64,000 nt of DNA, taken from assembly GCA_910579135.1 (NCBI GenBank), contig CAJTTM010000009.1:15866-79865 (forward strand), read 5' to 3'. Shown here piece after piece: positions 8,413-16,834 of the stretch. The DNA is from an uncultured Erysipelotrichales bacterium. Lineage in GTDB: Bacteria; Bacillota_I; Bacilli_A; Erysipelotrichales; Coprobacillaceae. The notes below the pieces were generated by a model. The model was not told the origin of the DNA. It worked only from the letters and a program-made list of their open reading frames with translations, and made no database searches. A program made the translations under genes and the position numbers. Numbering within the stretch: position 1 is the first letter of the stretch; each line of letters starts with the position of its first letter.

Positions 8413-9600
8413 TTATTTTAAATTTTTTAAACTTTTTTCCAACTTTTTAATAAATTCATCAATATGTTCCTTTTCAACAATAAATGGAGGAAGCATTCTA
8501 ATCACATTAGCCCCTGCACTTACAACAATAACTCCATCTTCAAAAAGTTCATTAATCACTGGTTTAACAGGAACTTTTAATTCTAATCCTTGCATCAATC
8601 CAAGTCCACGTCTTTCTTTGATAATATCATATTGATTGGCAAGAGAATCTAATTTTTCAATTAAATATTGAGATACCTCTTGAACATGTTCAATCAAATG
8701 TTCTTCCTCTAAAATATCAAATACACTAGAAACTGCTGCACAAACAAATGGATTCCCTCCATATGTACTACCATGATCACCTGGTTGCATTGCAGCCCCA
8801 ACTTTTTCACTTGCAACAAAAGCTCCTACTGGAACCCCTGCTCCAATTCCTTTTGCAAGGCAAAGAATATCTGGCATAATATCATATTGGAAATAAGTCA
8901 TGATTGTTCCTGTTCTTCCCATACCACATTGAACTTCGTCAAGAATTAAACAAATATCTTTTTCATCACATATTTGTCTTAATCCTACTAAAAATTCTTT
9001 AGTACATGGATTAACTCCACCTTCACCTTGAACAGGTTCAACAATAATAGCTGCTGTTTTATCATTAACTAATCTTTTAACACTTTCTAAATCATTAATA
9101 TTACCATATTGAACACCTTCAATTAAAGGTCCAAATGGTTTTTGGTAATTCTCATTACCAGTTAATTTTACAGAACCTGTACTTCTTCCATGAAAAGAAT
9201 GATTTAATGAAATAATTTCACTATCAGCTACACCATTCTTTAAATAATAATACTTTCTAGCAAGTTTTAAAGCCCCTTCAGTTGCTTCTGCTCCTGAATT
9301 ACAAAAGAAGACTTTTGATAAATGAGTTGCTTTTACAACTTTCTTTGCTGCTTCTATTGAAATTGGAGTATAAAAATAATTAGAAACATGAGTTAATTGA
9401 TTTAATTGTTGAGTAAGTGCCTTTGTATACTTTGGATGTTGATATCCAAGTGAATTAACACCAATACCTGCAAAGAAATCTAAATATTTCTTTCCATTAG
9501 TATCATATAAATAAACACCTTCTCCTCTTTCAATTAAAGTCTCATATCTTCCATACGCCTTTAAAAAAACATTTTCTCCCTCATTATAATTCACACTCAT
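8413..9600 (-). CDS. Class III aminotransferase (acetylornithine / N-acetyl-LL-DAP type)
   Basis: 395 residues with strong ArgD-family features: FFAGIGVNSLGYQHP near the N-terminus, the PLP-phosphate region FCNSGAEATEGALKLAR, Asp in LILDEVQCGMGRTG and catalytic Lys in LCLAKGIGAGVP. ArgD-type enzymes transaminate acetylornithine and, in some bacteria, N-acyl-diaminopimelate. No arginine gene is near; the operon upstream is dapF-dapH-deacetylase, so the missing N-acetyl-LL-DAP aminotransferase step is the better prediction. Bacillus uses an unrelated class I enzyme (PatA) for this step. Confidence 0.85.
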   Translation of the reverse strand: MSVNYNEGENVFLKAYGRYETLIERGEGVYLYDTNGKKYLDFFAGIGVNSLGYQHPKYTKALTQQLNQLTHVSNYFYTPISIEAAKKVVKATHLSKVFFCNSGAEATEGALKLARKYYYLKNGVADSEIISLNHSFHGRSTGSVKLTGNENYQKPFGPLIEGVQYGNINDLESVKRLVNDKTAAIIVEPVQGEGGVNPCTKEFLVGLRQICDEKDICLILDEVQCGMGRTGTIMTYFQYDIMPDILCLAKGIGAGVPVGAFVASEKVGAAMQPGDHGSTYGGNPFVCAAVSSVFDILEEEHLIEHVQEVSQYLIEKLDSLANQYDIIKERRGLGLMQGLELKVPVKPVINELFEDGVIVVSAGANVIRMLPPFIVEKEHIDEFIKKLEKSLKNLK

Positions 9601-9620
9601 GTTGAATTCATCCCCTTCAT

Positions 9621-10730
9621 TTAATATTCTTGTGCAATTTTCATATATAAATCAACTGCTTTAATTAAAACTTCTTCATTAAAATTAAAAGTCTCTGTAT
9701 GTAAACCACTACTATATAAATCACTCTTTGTTCCTACATAGAAAAACAAAGAAGGTATAGCTTTACCATAAAAAGCAAAATCTTCAGCTAACATTAATGG
9801 TTCTTTTAATTCCTCATAATTATCTTTATCAACAAGATTTATAAATCTTTCATATACCTTTTCATCATTAATAAGAGGAGGATACAATGGTGGACAACTC
9901 ATTTCAATATGACATCCATAAGCCATTTGTAATCCCTTATTCACTTTATCAATCTCACCAACAATAAAATCAAATACATCTTCATCATAACATCTTATTG
10001 TTCCATGAAATTCAGTTGTTTTCGCAACACTATTTCTAGCAGTTCCCCCTTGGATTATTCCTATATTTAATACTGCCATTTGAAAAGGTGATATTTTTCT
10101 AGATATAATATTTTGATAACTCATAATAGCTTCACTAGCAATAACAATGCTATCAATACCTTCTTGAGGAAGTCCTGCATGACTTCCCTTACCACAGATA
10201 GAAACATCTAATTCTCCACACTGTGCCATCAACGCTCCACTCTTACAAGCAATAATACCCTCTTTTAAAAATGGCATAAGATGCATTCCAAAAATAACTT
10301 TCACATGATATTTTTCTAATATTCCACTTAAAACAATATCCTTAGCAACTCCTGGAGACTCTTCTGCAGGTTGAAAAATAAGTAAATAATTATATTTAGG
10401 AGACTGTATTGTTTTTAATCTTTTCGCAAGTGCTAACAGAGCACTCATATGACCATCATGACCACAAGCATGCATACATCCTTGATGTATTGATTTAAAA
10501 TCAATATCATTTTTTTCATGAATTAATAAACCATCAATGTCACTTCTAAAAGCTAGAGTTTCCTTTTGATGATGATTAATATATATCACTGTACCAGTTT
10601 CTAAAATAGATTGATAAGAATAACCCATTTTCATGATTTCGTTTCTTATATATTCTGCAGTTTTTACTTCTTTTAATCCAAGTTCAGGAATTTTATGTAA
10701 TTCTCTACGCCATCTTTTAATATCTTCCAT
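9621..10730 (-). CDS. dapL: M20 amidohydrolase, probable N-acetyldiaminopimelate deacetylase
   Basis: 369 residues of the M20 metallopeptidase family. Metal-site motifs are SDIDGL, HACGHDGHMSALLAL and FQPAEESPG, with a late His in YSSGLHTETF. In the acetylase branch of lysine/DAP synthesis this family (YkuR of Bacillus) removes acetate from N-acetyl-LL-DAP. Position directly after dapH, two bases from its stop, supports that role over a general aminoacylase. No clear SD is present, so translation is probably coupled to dapH. Confidence 0.85.
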   Translation of the reverse strand: MEDIKRWRRELHKIPELGLKEVKTAEYIRNEIMKMGYSYQSILETGTVIYINHHQKETLAFRSDIDGLLIHEKNDIDFKSIHQGCMHACGHDGHMSALLALAKRLKTIQSPKYNYLLIFQPAEESPGVAKDIVLSGILEKYHVKVIFGMHLMPFLKEGIIACKSGALMAQCGELDVSICGKGSHAGLPQEGIDSIVIASEAIMSYQNIISRKISPFQMAVLNIGIIQGGTARNSVAKTTEFHGTIRCYDEDVFDFIVGEIDKVNKGLQMAYGCHIEMSCPPLYPPLINDEKVYERFINLVDKDNYEELKEPLMLAEDFAFYGKAIPSLFFYVGTKSDLYSSGLHTETFNFNEEVLIKAVDLYMKIAQEY

Positions 10731-10732
10731 AA

Positions 10733-11452
10733 TTAAATCTTTCTTAAATCATCCATTAACTGAGTCTTATTCTCAGTCTTATCATCTTTTTTCTCTTTAA
10801 TAATTTTAGCTGGATTTCCAGCTACTACCACACCAGCAGGAACATCATTTAAAACAATACTCCCAGCACCAATAACAGCACCTTTTCCGATATGACACCC
10901 TTCTACAATAACAGCATTTGCTCCAACTAAAACATCATCTTCTAAAATAACAGGAGTCGCACTTGGAGGTTCAATCACACCAGCTAATACTGCACCAGCA
11001 CCAACATGACATCTTTTTCCAACAATTGCTCTTCCACCTAAAACAGCCCCCATATCAATCATAGAGTTTTCACCAATTTTAGCACCAATATTGATAACAG
11101 CCCCCATCATAATAACTGCATTATCACCAATTTCAACGTTTTCTCTAATAAAACATCCTGGTTCAATACGAGCATTAATATGAATTGTATCTAACATTGG
11201 AATTGCACTGTTTCTTCTATCTTGTTCTAAATAACTTTCGGTAATTTTATCTTTATTCTCATCTAAATATTGATTTACTTTTTCATAATCACCAATAAGC
11301 ACACGACTTGTTTCAACACCAAAAACACTTATTTCCTTAGAATCAGGTAAATCATGTCCATTCACATAAACCTTTACAGGCGTTTGTTTTTTCGCATCTC
11401 TAATATATTTAATAATTTCTTCTGCACTATTTAACATAGTATTCTTCATCAT
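10733..11452 (-). CDS. dapH: Tetrahydrodipicolinate N-acetyltransferase
   Basis: 239 residues, the family length. An N-terminal DapH domain of ~85 residues precedes a left-handed beta-helix of hexapeptide repeats (IEPGCFIRENVEIGDNAVIM and following) with the C-terminal VVAGNPAKIIKEK cap. It acetylates tetrahydrodipicolinate with acetyl-CoA, committing to the acetylase DAP route. The gene overlaps dapF by 26 bases and is followed by the deacetylase, so the order follows the pathway. Confidence 0.95.
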   Translation of the reverse strand: MMKNTMLNSAEEIIKYIRDAKKQTPVKVYVNGHDLPDSKEISVFGVETSRVLIGDYEKVNQYLDENKDKITESYLEQDRRNSAIPMLDTIHINARIEPGCFIRENVEIGDNAVIMMGAVINIGAKIGENSMIDMGAVLGGRAIVGKRCHVGAGAVLAGVIEPPSATPVILEDDVLVGANAVIVEGCHIGKGAVIGAGSIVLNDVPAGVVVAGNPAKIIKEKKDDKTENKTQLMDDLRKI

Positions 11453-12272
11453 TAATCATCCCCTCAAAACATGTTCTTGCTGGACCAGTCATATAAATAC
11501 GTCCATCTTTCAATTCGATATCTAGAGTTCCACCCTTTAAACTTACTTGTACCTTATCATCACAATAATCATTCAAATAACTTGCATAAAACGATGCGCA
11601 AGCTCCTGTACCACAAGCTAATGTTTCTCCAGAACCTCTTTCCCATACTCTCATCTTTAAATGATTTCTATCTACCTTTACAACAAATTCAGTATTCACT
11701 GATTCTGGGAATAAAGGATGTCTTTCCAACTGTTTTCCAATAACAGAAATATCAAAATCTAAATCATCCACAAATATTACAGCATGTGGATTCCCCATAG
11801 AAACACTTGTTATATAATATTCTCTTCCACTAACTTCTATTGCTTCATCAATCATTTTCTCTTTAGAAAATAAACAAGGAATATCTTTAGTTGTAATGAC
11901 TGGTTCCCCCATATCAACCTTAACACTTACAACTTTATCATTTTTAATGTTTAACCAAACTTTCTTAATACCACCTAAAGTTTCTATTTCTAAGTAGTCT
12001 TTATCAGTCAAATGATTTTCATACACAAATTTTGCAAAACAACGAATACCATTTCCGCACATTTTCCCTTCACTACCATCAAGATTAAACATTCTCATCT
12101 TAAAATCACAGATATTAGAATCTAATATAACAATCATACCATCAGAACCTATTCCATAATTACGATGACTAATCTTTTGAATAAATTCTTTATTCATTGG
12201 TACATTTTGATGAATTCCATCAAAATAAATATAGTCATTTCCAATACCTTCCATCTTAGTAAATTTCAACAA
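11427..12272 (-). CDS. dapF: Diaminopimelate epimerase
   Basis: About 281 residues. Both catalytic Cys are visible: MCGNGIRCFAKF (first) and ETLACGTGACASF (second). It converts LL-DAP to meso-DAP for peptidoglycan and lysine. No ATG lies near the expected start LKFTKMEGIGNDY; a TTG eight bases after AGGTGG is chosen, while an in-frame GTG twelve bases upstream overlaps the SD and is less likely. First gene of the DAP operon; a convergent 3' end is not present, and the small membrane peptide gene is divergent. Confidence 0.93.
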   Translation of the reverse strand: MLKFTKMEGIGNDYIYFDGIHQNVPMNKEFIQKISHRNYGIGSDGMIVILDSNICDFKMRMFNLDGSEGKMCGNGIRCFAKFVYENHLTDKDYLEIETLGGIKKVWLNIKNDKVVSVKVDMGEPVITTKDIPCLFSKEKMIDEAIEVSGREYYITSVSMGNPHAVIFVDDLDFDISVIGKQLERHPLFPESVNTEFVVKVDRNHLKMRVWERGSGETLACGTGACASFYASYLNDYCDDKVQVSLKGGTLDIELKDGRIYMTGPARTCFEGMINDEEYYVK

Positions 12273-12349
12273 TTTGTCCACCACCTATCAATGTGTTTAT
12301 TATATGCTAGTTATAGTTTTTTTTCAATCATTCTTACTTTTTTATTTCA

Positions 12350-12366
12350 TATAATAAAATGAGGTG
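12350..12366 (+). promoter_or_regulatory. -10 box and SD for the small membrane peptide
   Basis: A perfect TATAAT is followed six bases on by GAGGTG, which sits seven bases before an ATG. A good -35 box at 17 bp is not evident. Confidence 0.35.
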
Positions 12367-12373
12367 TATATTT

Positions 12374-12460
12374 ATGAAGTATCTTTTAAGAAGAGTCAAT
12401 CAAGTTTTAAAAATATTCCTCCTTATTTTAATTATTCTTATCATTCACTACCATATTTAA
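12374..12460 (+). CDS. Small single-span membrane peptide (28 residues)
   Basis: Short open frame starting MKYLLRRVNQVLKIFLLILI and ending HYHI: a basic N-terminus followed by one hydrophobic helix. It has a proper SD (GAGGTG, seven bases) and a TATAAT upstream, and the downstream hairpin could serve as its end. This is the profile of a small membrane or toxin-like peptide, but no homologue is recognised. It may also be a chance ORF. Confidence 0.4.
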   Translation: MKYLLRRVNQVLKIFLLILIILIIHYHI

Positions 12461-12485
12461 AAAGATTTCTCATTTGAGAAATCTT
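12461..12485 (-). terminator. Terminator of the lipoprotein gene
   Basis: Perfect 10-bp stem AAGATTTCTC / GAGAAATCTT with a 4-base loop and TTTT on the minus strand; it overlaps the stop codon of the lipoprotein gene. It may also act for the small peptide gene on the plus strand, where the T-run is weaker. Confidence 0.7.
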
Positions 12486-13096
12486 ACCTTCTTTATTAAA
12501 AATAAAATACCAATCATCACTATCCCTATAATCATATAATAATCTTGAGATAATTCACAACTTATAACAATACACTCCTTATCCTTATTACATATATATT
12601 CCAATAAATCTATATAAACCTTATTCTCTTTAATACTTCCTACATTTGTATTAGGAACATTAGGCATCTCAACAACAAGATTAATTTTCATTCCACTTTC
12701 CTTTAATTGATGAACATCTATTTCTTCTATCTCTTTTACCTGTTTATAAAAATCTAAAAACCTTAAAATCATTTTATGATTTTCTATTTTTATCATATCA
12801 TTCTTTTCTTTATCTTTTCCATAAGCAGTTATTCCTATATACTCCTTACCATCAATTTTCTTTGTTACTTCCTTAAAATTCATATCTATCTTATTATATA
12901 TCTCTTTAATATTTTGTTTCATCTCTAAAGTCCATTGTTCTTTTGTTGTTTCTAACTGATTTAAATATTCTTTAGAAACAAGCATTTCTAATTTTGTTTC
13001 TATTTTTCCATCTTGATCAACTGACATATGAATATCATATTGCATACACCCACTTAAAAGAAATATAAATAACATTAATACCCACACTTGTTTCAT
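12470..13096 (-). CDS. Lipoprotein with C-terminal membrane helix (LppM-like)
   Basis: 208 residues. The N-terminus is a type II signal peptide with lipobox LLSGC. The extracellular part begins YDIHMSVDQDGKIETKLEML, a pattern seen in LppM/DUF3153-type lipoproteins, and the last ~25 residues form a membrane helix followed by KKVRFLK, so the protein should be tethered at both ends. The ATG behind GAGGTGG is chosen; the GTG further upstream lies within that SD. Function is not known. TATTAT just upstream is a plausible -10. Confidence 0.6.
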   Translation of the reverse strand: MKQVWVLMLFIFLLSGCMQYDIHMSVDQDGKIETKLEMLVSKEYLNQLETTKEQWTLEMKQNIKEIYNKIDMNFKEVTKKIDGKEYIGITAYGKDKEKNDMIKIENHKMILRFLDFYKQVKEIEEIDVHQLKESGMKINLVVEMPNVPNTNVGSIKENKVYIDLLEYICNKDKECIVISCELSQDYYMIIGIVMIGILFLIKKVRFLK

Positions 13097-13208
13097 AACC
13101 CACCTCACTATAATATATTAAGGCTCTAAAGCAAAATGAATGAAAATACAAAAAAACTATTGCAACAACAAATTTTCTATGCTATTATATTTTAGCAATC
13201 AATAATAT

Positions 13209-13285
13209 GGCGTACGTGGTGAAGTGGTTAACACACTAGATTGTGGCTCTAGCATGCGCAGGTTCGATTCCTGTCGTACGCCCCA
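13209..13285 (+). tRNA. tRNA-His (GTG)
   Basis: A full cloverleaf can be drawn: acceptor GCGTACG/CGTACGC, a T arm with GGTTCGATTC, and anticodon loop TTGTGGC with anticodon GTG. The additional 5' G pairing with C73 typical of tRNA-His is present, and CCA is encoded. A terminator follows. A broken tyrosine integrase gene abuts and overlaps the 3' half, so this is probably an attachment site. Confidence 0.96.
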
Positions 13286-13945
13286 GATAACAGACAAAAC
13301 CCTTGAAAATTAGGGTTTTTTTCTATATTAAAAAATAAATCCACCAAAAAAAGAGAAAAAACTTCAAATCGATCATGATCTGAAGTCATTTCATTTTCTA
13401 TAATGGTATCAAATTCTGATATTAATGCTTGTTCAGTTTCAGTAAATAGATGAGCATATGTTTTTAACATCGTATCAATAGTATGTCCAAAGTGATGTGC
13501 CATTGTGACTAATGATTGTTGATTTTTCATATTATTGATCATTAGGCTCACGCTACTGTGCCTTAGATCATGCAAACGCACATATGGCAAATCAATACTG
13601 ACAACGTAATTAAGACCATTTGGATTATCTATAATTTGAACATGAATCTTAAATTCTCTGTAACCACCTGCTTTCTCTTCATTAAAATACACTTTTCCAT
13701 TTAATAGAACAATTGCATCTTCCTTAAGATCTCCTGTTAAACTTTTCTCATCAGTATAACCATAACCCTTTGTACCAATTCTCAAATGATTTCTAAATTG
13801 ATTAGAAATAGTATTACCTGCAAGTGGATAAATAAACCCAGATACAGATGCACTGTCTTTAAAATAATATTTTAATCGTTCATGTTGATACTAGTCTTTC
13901 ATGATTTGTATCAATACTTTTGGCATACATCTCAACCTTTCTTTA
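13249..13945 (-). pseudogene. Broken tyrosine recombinase (integrase) beside tRNA-His
   Basis: The remaining C-terminal catalytic domain shows the box LHDLRHSSVSL (His and second Arg) and HHFGHTIDTMLKTYAHLF (His, nucleophile Tyr), as in phage and ICE integrases. The frame runs on through the tRNA terminator into the tRNA itself, ending GAYDRNRTCAC. Upstream the same frame reads FKDSASVSGFIYPLAGNTIS, then meets an in-frame TAG near 13892; the sequence beyond (YAKSIDTNHERL) is in another frame. The DNA-binding N-terminus is missing. It is the relic of an element that had integrated at the tRNA-His gene. Confidence 0.85.
13296..13323 (+). terminator. Terminator after tRNA-His
   Basis: AAAACCCT / AGGGTTTT hairpin with extra T residues, directly after the tRNA. 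The integrase reading frame passes through it on the other strand. Confidence 0.8.
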
Positions 13946-14064
13946 AATAAAAAATTAACACAATATATAGTTAAATTCAATATATAGATAAACTATATAT
14001 TAGTTAATATTTATATAAATGGTGATACATATAATTAGAAATCAATTTCTAATTACATTTTAAA

Positions 14065-14712
14065 GAAGATGAAACAGTTTTGCGATGGAAAACCACATTA
14101 GATGAGTATGGAAATATTGCTCGAGTTCTTGATATGAGTGATGAAGAAATTGAAAAATATGAAATTACTCAATTAAAAGAAAAATATGAACAACATGCTA
14201 TTCAAAGAACGAGTGGTTATGCTTATAAATATGATAGAGTATCAACTGTATACGATACTGGTTCTAATGCTACATCAAAAGTTTTGATTGGAAAATACCT
14301 AAGCTGAGCTCAAAGATCAAAAATTCCAGTAGCAAAAGAGGTTACGTTTACAATAAAAGGTTCTTATAAATCTATTTCAGGAGAAGCATCAATAAAGTTA
14401 GGTACAGAAGAAGAATATACAGCAAATAAAAATTATGATAATTGTTTGGGATTATTTGCAAGATTACAGACCTCTAAATATAAAATAACTAAAACAGATA
14501 AATATTCTGGCGCTGTTATCTCAGTAACATATCAAAATGTAATGACATGTACTTCAACTGCAATACAACCTATTTATAATAAATCAAGTAGTGCAATTAG
14601 CTATAAATATGGTGATAATTGGTATACAGCAAAAATGATAAGTAAAAAAATAACTAATCCTATTACTTCAGGTAAGGATTTAGTAACTGCTACAACAAGT
14701 GTTTTTAATTGA
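14065..14712 (+). pseudogene. Small AT-rich accessory gene with in-frame TGA
   Basis: An open frame (KTTLDEYGNIARVLDMSDEE onward) is stopped by TGA at 14305, yet coding-like sequence continues in the same frame (VTFTIKGSYKSISGEASIKL onward) for 135 codons to TGA at 14710. Both halves have even beta-rich composition with repeated Ser/Thr/Tyr, as in small secreted beta-sheet proteins. The 5' end has no signal peptide, and a stop lies just upstream, so it is probably truncated. No family recognised. It is most simply a gene killed by a single nonsense mutation. Confidence 0.5.
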
Positions 14713-14790
14713 TAATTCCATTTTATAACTTTTAATTATATCCTTAATAATAAAAAGTAAAAATTCTATAGAAGAGGAGAAGATAATTAA

Positions 14791-14991
14791 ATGAAAAAAT
14801 TTATTTTCTATATTTCTAATACAGTTATTTGCTCTATATTTCTTGCTATAAGATTTGCATATTTTTTGTTTGAAGAAAATAATAATTTTCTTACTGAAAC
14901 CCAAAATAATTTTGTTATTTTTATAACTGTTATTTTAATTTTTATGCTAATATTCAATATATATTTAACTTTATGTGAGTTAAAAAAATAG
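14791..14991 (+). CDS. Small two-helix membrane protein
   Basis: 66 residues with two hydrophobic helices (about residues 3-24 and 42-62) separated by an acidic/Asn-rich loop and ending in CELKK. SD AGGAGA stands ten bases before the ATG. It lies between broken genes for small secreted proteins. Size and topology fit an immunity-type partner or a phage/ICE membrane peptide, but this is only context; no homologue is recognised. It appears intact. Confidence 0.5.
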   Translation: MKKFIFYISNTVICSIFLAIRFAYFLFEENNNFLTETQNNFVIFITVILIFMLIFNIYLTLCELKK

Positions 14992-15026
14992 CCTTGAATT
15001 ATATTATGATTTATTGTTATATAAAT

Positions 15027-15199
15027 ATGGAAAGGAGCTTATCCATATACAGTCGAAACAACTTGAGGTGCTTCAAAAGGAACTTCTAAAACAAATGCTG
15101 CTACAGTTACACAAGTAGAACTTCTAAATTTAAAGTAAGAATATTTCCAAGTTATTTTAAAACGCATGCAAAAGCAACTGTAACTGTTACTAAATAGTT
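15027..15199 (+). pseudogene. Fragment of a small secreted protein, stop and frameshift
   Basis: The frame KGAYPYTVETT is cut by TGA at 15062 and continues GASKGTSKTNAATVT. After a frame change it resumes as SKFKVRIFPSYFKTHAKATV and ends TVTK before TAG. The tail resembles that of the next secreted pseudogene (TVTIK before its stop). The N-terminus is missing. At least two inactivating changes are needed to explain it. Confidence 0.45.
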
Positions 15200-15452
15200 A
15201 TTTATTAAAATTGAACTCTTAACATTTTATATACATAAAAAAATGACTATCTAATACATCATTAAATAAATTTAAAGGTGATATTTTAAAAAGGACAAGC
15301 ATATAAAAATCTCATAATTTTCAGAAAAACTTACCAAAATGCACGCCAAACGTACCAATTTACACATTTGATTGAAAACAATTAGAAATTTATATATAGT
15401 GAGTATAGGAGTTAACTTCAAAAATAAAAAGTGATAGAACATCACAATAGGA
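15200..15452 (+). other. Intergenic stretch in the decayed element
   Basis: Very AT-rich, no coding frame with an SD and no clear structured RNA seen. Confidence 0.4.
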
Positions 15453-15458
15453 ATGATT

Positions 15459-15974
15459 ATGAAAAAAATTATGAGTTTATTTTTAGTGTTTATATTATTA
15501 TTATCTTCTTCAGTTCCAACACTTGCTATTGATGTTAATAAAGATAATGGTAATGAATTAGGAATATTTGAAGAGAGTATACCAAACAATGATAAGAAAA
15601 CTGCAAATGCTAAAGCAACAGCGGTTAAAACTGGTCGCGTATACGCCAATTTAGTTAGAGTTTAAAATACAAATAAGGTTGATTTAGCATTAGAATGGAA
15701 AGGAGATTTTATAGTAAATGATATTAGATTTAATAAATTAACAATAAATCCCACAAACTATTTATCCTCAACAATTTATGAATATATGTTTACTGGTAAC
15801 TATATGACATATAATTTTCCAGCTAGTAAACATTATTATAAACATATAAAAAGAGTTATTATTCCAAAAAATGTAAAAAAAGTAAAAGTCAACGTTTCAA
15901 CTTTACAAGTTTACGATAATCAATTTGGTTGGTTATCTGGAATTTTATCTAGCCAAACGGTAACTATTAAATAG
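15459..15974 (+). pseudogene. Small secreted protein gene with in-frame TAA
   Basis: The start encodes a clean Sec signal peptide (MKKIMSLFLVFILLLSSSVP, then TLAI) and about 45 more residues before TAA at 15663. The same frame then stays open for a further 102 codons (NTNKVDLALEWKGDFIVNDI onward) and ends SSQTVTIK-stop. The full product would be about 170 residues with a beta-rich C-terminal part. No family is recognised. One nonsense change explains the break; a second Met downstream has no SD. Confidence 0.5.
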
Positions 15975-16013
15975 TGATATTTATAAAATACAATAGGAAA
16001 GGATAATCTTTAA

Positions 16014-16469
16014 ATGAATGAATATAAAAATGTCAAAAATATTTATCAAAACAAAATTATTTCACCAGAAAATAGCATAATTGAAATGATAGAATATCTT
16101 AAAAATAAAATTGATTATCGTATTATAGATCTTCATAAACACAAATATTATTACGAAAAAACAAAAAGTAACATTTATAATTCTTATTGTAATGAAAACA
16201 AAAAAATAAATAGTGATCATTTTATTATTGAAGTATGGGAAATTATAAATAACGAAAAAAGTTCAATGTACTATTCAAATTTTGATGATACAATTTATGT
16301 TGTTTTTGAATATAAAACAGAATTTATCTCATCCAATTCAAACGATTTGCTTGCAGAGCTTATAGTCAAAAAAGGAATAAATACAAAAGATATTGAGAAA
16401 AAAAACAATACATATATGAATTATTTATTCTTTTTAAAATATGCTATAGACAATCATTCTATTGATTAA
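16014..16469 (+). CDS. Hypothetical protein, 151 residues
   Basis: Intact frame with AAAGGA upstream of the ATG. The product is rich in Asn, Lys, Ile and Tyr, without signal peptide or membrane helix, predicted alpha/beta with a central strand pair (DHFIIEVWEIINN, TIYVVFEYKTEF). No family recognised. It is the last gene of the AT-rich segment that begins at the broken integrase and may be cargo of that element, perhaps a cytosolic partner of the secreted product encoded just upstream. Confidence 0.5.
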   Translation: MNEYKNVKNIYQNKIISPENSIIEMIEYLKNKIDYRIIDLHKHKYYYEKTKSNIYNSYCNENKKINSDHFIIEVWEIINNEKSSMYYSNFDDTIYVVFEYKTEFISSNSNDLLAELIVKKGINTKDIEKKNNTYMNYLFFLKYAIDNHSID

Positions 16470-16636
16470 AATAAATTTATACTGTTATTAAAGGTATTTA
16501 AAGACAAAATCAATCTAGAAAGTACCGAATAAATAAATTGTAAAATATTCTTTGAATACTAAATAATTGTTTATATTAATAAAAATGCCCTTTACATATA
16601 AATATTTTAAGCATATAATAAATATGCATAAAATAA

Positions 16637-16747
16637 ATCTTCAGGGCAGAGTGAAATTCTCGACTGGCGGTAAACTCCGCGACCTCTATATAGAGCTGAA
16701 CTGGTGAAACTCCAGTAGCAACAGTAAAGTCTGGATGAAAGAAGAAG
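16637..16747 (+). promoter_or_regulatory. FMN riboswitch (RFN element)
   Basis: The conserved core is nearly complete: ATCTTCAGGGCAGAGTGAAA, ACTGGCGGTAA, CTCCGCGAC, CTGGTGAAACTCCAG, AACAGTAAAGTCTGGATG and GAAGAAG. It lies upstream of ribU and should shut off that operon when FMN is plentiful. Confidence 0.95.
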
Positions 16748-16772
16748 TTTTTTGTTATATCTTTATTATACA

Positions 16773-16813
16773 AAAAAACGTACCTAGAAGCATTTGTTTT
16801 AGGCACGTTTTCT
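16773..16813 (+). terminator. Expression-platform terminator of the FMN riboswitch
   Basis: ACGTACCTA pairs with TAGGCACGT (one mismatch) and is followed by TTTTC, between the aptamer and the ribU SD GGAGGTG. Fits FMN-dependent attenuation. Confidence 0.65.
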
Positions 16814-16834
16814 TTGTTTATGGAGGTGTAAAAT

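Noticed and set aside
14065..15974. TGA read as tryptophan (alternative code) in the accessory segment
   Set aside because: Conserved genes in the window (thyA, the GT2 gene, one HAD gene) stop at TGA at their expected ends, one broken gene has TAA instead, and TGG is used in the same frames. Nonsense decay is the simpler view.
13249..16600. Right-hand attachment site copy of the tRNA-His 3' end
   Set aside because: No repeat of the tRNA T-arm/acceptor sequence was found; a short GCG..TACGCC likeness near 15640 lies in a coding frame and is too short.
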